From the NCBI GenBank assembly GCA_937998635.1, contig CALLDA010000169.1:1-6487 (forward strand): a DNA stretch of 6,487 nt, in the 5' to 3' direction. This stretch comes from an uncultured Pseudomonadales bacterium (lineage in GTDB: Bacteria; Pseudomonadota; Gammaproteobacteria; Pseudomonadales; Porticoccaceae). A program made the translations under genes and the position numbers. Numbering within the stretch: the stretch's first letter is position 1; each line of letters starts with the position of its first letter. A model generated the notes under the pieces. It saw nothing but the letters and a program-made list of their open reading frames with translations, was not told where the DNA came from and ran no database searches. Shown in pieces: positions 5,962 through 6,487 of the stretch.

Positions 5962-6487
5962 TTATGCCGCAGCGCCATTCCTGAGCAGTTTGCCGGGCAA
6001 GGCATCGGTGGCCGGATTAAATTGATCGATGTTATTCTCACGTAACACCTGGCCATTGACGACCACCGCTTCAATGCCCTGGGCCTGAGAAATCAGACGA
6101 TCAGCACCGGCAGGGAAATCATAAACCCGCTCAAGCTCACCAGCACCCACGGTATCGGCATCGAACACCACGACGTCTGCGGCCAGACCTTCTTTGAGGC
6201 GACCCCGGTCAGTGATATTGCATACATCAGCAGCGCGGGAGGTCAGTAGATAGACCGCATACTCCAGATCTAGCGAGCCTCGTTCGCGCACCCAATGCCC
6301 CAACATATACGTCGAGAAGCAGGCATCACAAAGTTGGCTGGCGTGGGCGCCACCGTCTGACAGGCCGACTACGACATTAGGGTCTTTGAGCAAGATTTCG
6401 ACCTGGTCCTCATCGTGATTGGCAATAGGCATGCGGATGCGCATTTCTAGATCATTTTCAAGGGACAGATCAAGCACGGCGTCTACC
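5962..6487 (-). CDS. N-acyl-D-amino-acid deacylase-type amidohydrolase, C-terminal part (5' end outside window)
   Basis: The last 174 residues of a larger protein are visible, with the frame open to the right edge. GLSDGGAHASQLCDACFSTYMLGHWVRERG carries the conserved Asp of the D-aminoacylase/amidohydrolase_3 active site (SDGGAH). The following LTSRAADVCNITDRGRLKEGLAADVVVFDADTV block is the typical closure of the small beta domain in this superfamily (COG3653 and relatives). These zinc enzymes hydrolyse N-acyl-D-amino acids or related amides in the cytoplasm; full members are about 480-580 residues, so most of the barrel, including the first metal ligands, is missing here. An in-frame GTG at 6477-6475 is not the start, since the reading frame and homology continue past it (VDAVLDL). 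The C-terminus ends in a short RNGAAA tail. The gene is followed by its own terminator, so it is probably a separate unit from the downstream operon. Confidence 0.88.
   Translation of the reverse strand, partial: VDAVLDLSLENDLEMRIRMPIANHDEDQVEILLKDPNVVVGLSDGGAHASQLCDACFSTYMLGHWVRERGSLDLEYAVYLLTSRAADVCNITDRGRLKEGLAADVVVFDADTVGAGELERVYDFPAGADRLISQAQGIEAVVVNGQVLRENNIDQFNPATDALPGKLLRNGAAA

Noticed and set aside
6475..6477. GTG as the start of the deacylase-type gene
   Set aside because: The frame stays open to the window edge, and the visible part is only the C-terminal third of the family's usual length, so the real start lies outside.

Overview
The window is a compact bacterial segment in which every supported gene lies on the minus strand, so the genes read from right to left. 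Base composition is balanced, Shine-Dalgarno sequences are good, and there are two intrinsic terminators. Together with the protein types, this fits a proteobacterium, plausibly a marine or environmental gammaproteobacterium with a broad catabolic repertoire. That assignment is an impression from protein style; there is no rRNA or other phylogenetic marker here. I see no tRNA, rRNA, CRISPR array, insertion sequence or phage gene.

Layout in transcription order. (1) 6487-5962: the C-terminal part of an N-acyl-D-amino-acid deacylase-type amidohydrolase, cut by the window edge and followed by an intrinsic terminator at 5891-5926. (2) 5961-5829: an intergenic control region holding that terminator and three copies of a 17-bp direct repeat just ahead of the next gene. 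(3) 5828-2306: a three-gene block, probably one operon. It encodes a COG2159-type metal-dependent amidohydrolase (hydrolase or decarboxylase), an acyl-CoA-dehydrogenase-fold protein that looks more like a two-component flavin monooxygenase, and a winged-helix SAM-dependent methyltransferase of the Rv2258c-like type. The monooxygenase Shine-Dalgarno sequence lies in the 3' arm of a perfect 9-bp hairpin. The block ends in a strong 15-bp-stem terminator at 2169-2216. (4) 2154-1: a 12-helix MFS transporter, followed by a short-chain dehydrogenase of the HSD10 (3-hydroxyacyl-CoA dehydrogenase type 2) kind that runs off the left edge.

The gene set (transporter, hydrolase or decarboxylase, monooxygenase, methyltransferase, beta-oxidation-type SDR, amide hydrolase) reads as a catabolic locus for some organic acid, aromatic or acylated compound. 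Uptake would be followed by hydrolysis or decarboxylation, hydroxylation and CoA-thioester oxidation. The substrate cannot be deduced from the sequence. No clearly new system is visible. The most unusual signals are the control elements between the genes: the 17-bp repeats, the hairpin over the monooxygenase ribosome binding site, and a terminator that runs almost into the transporter's ribosome binding site.
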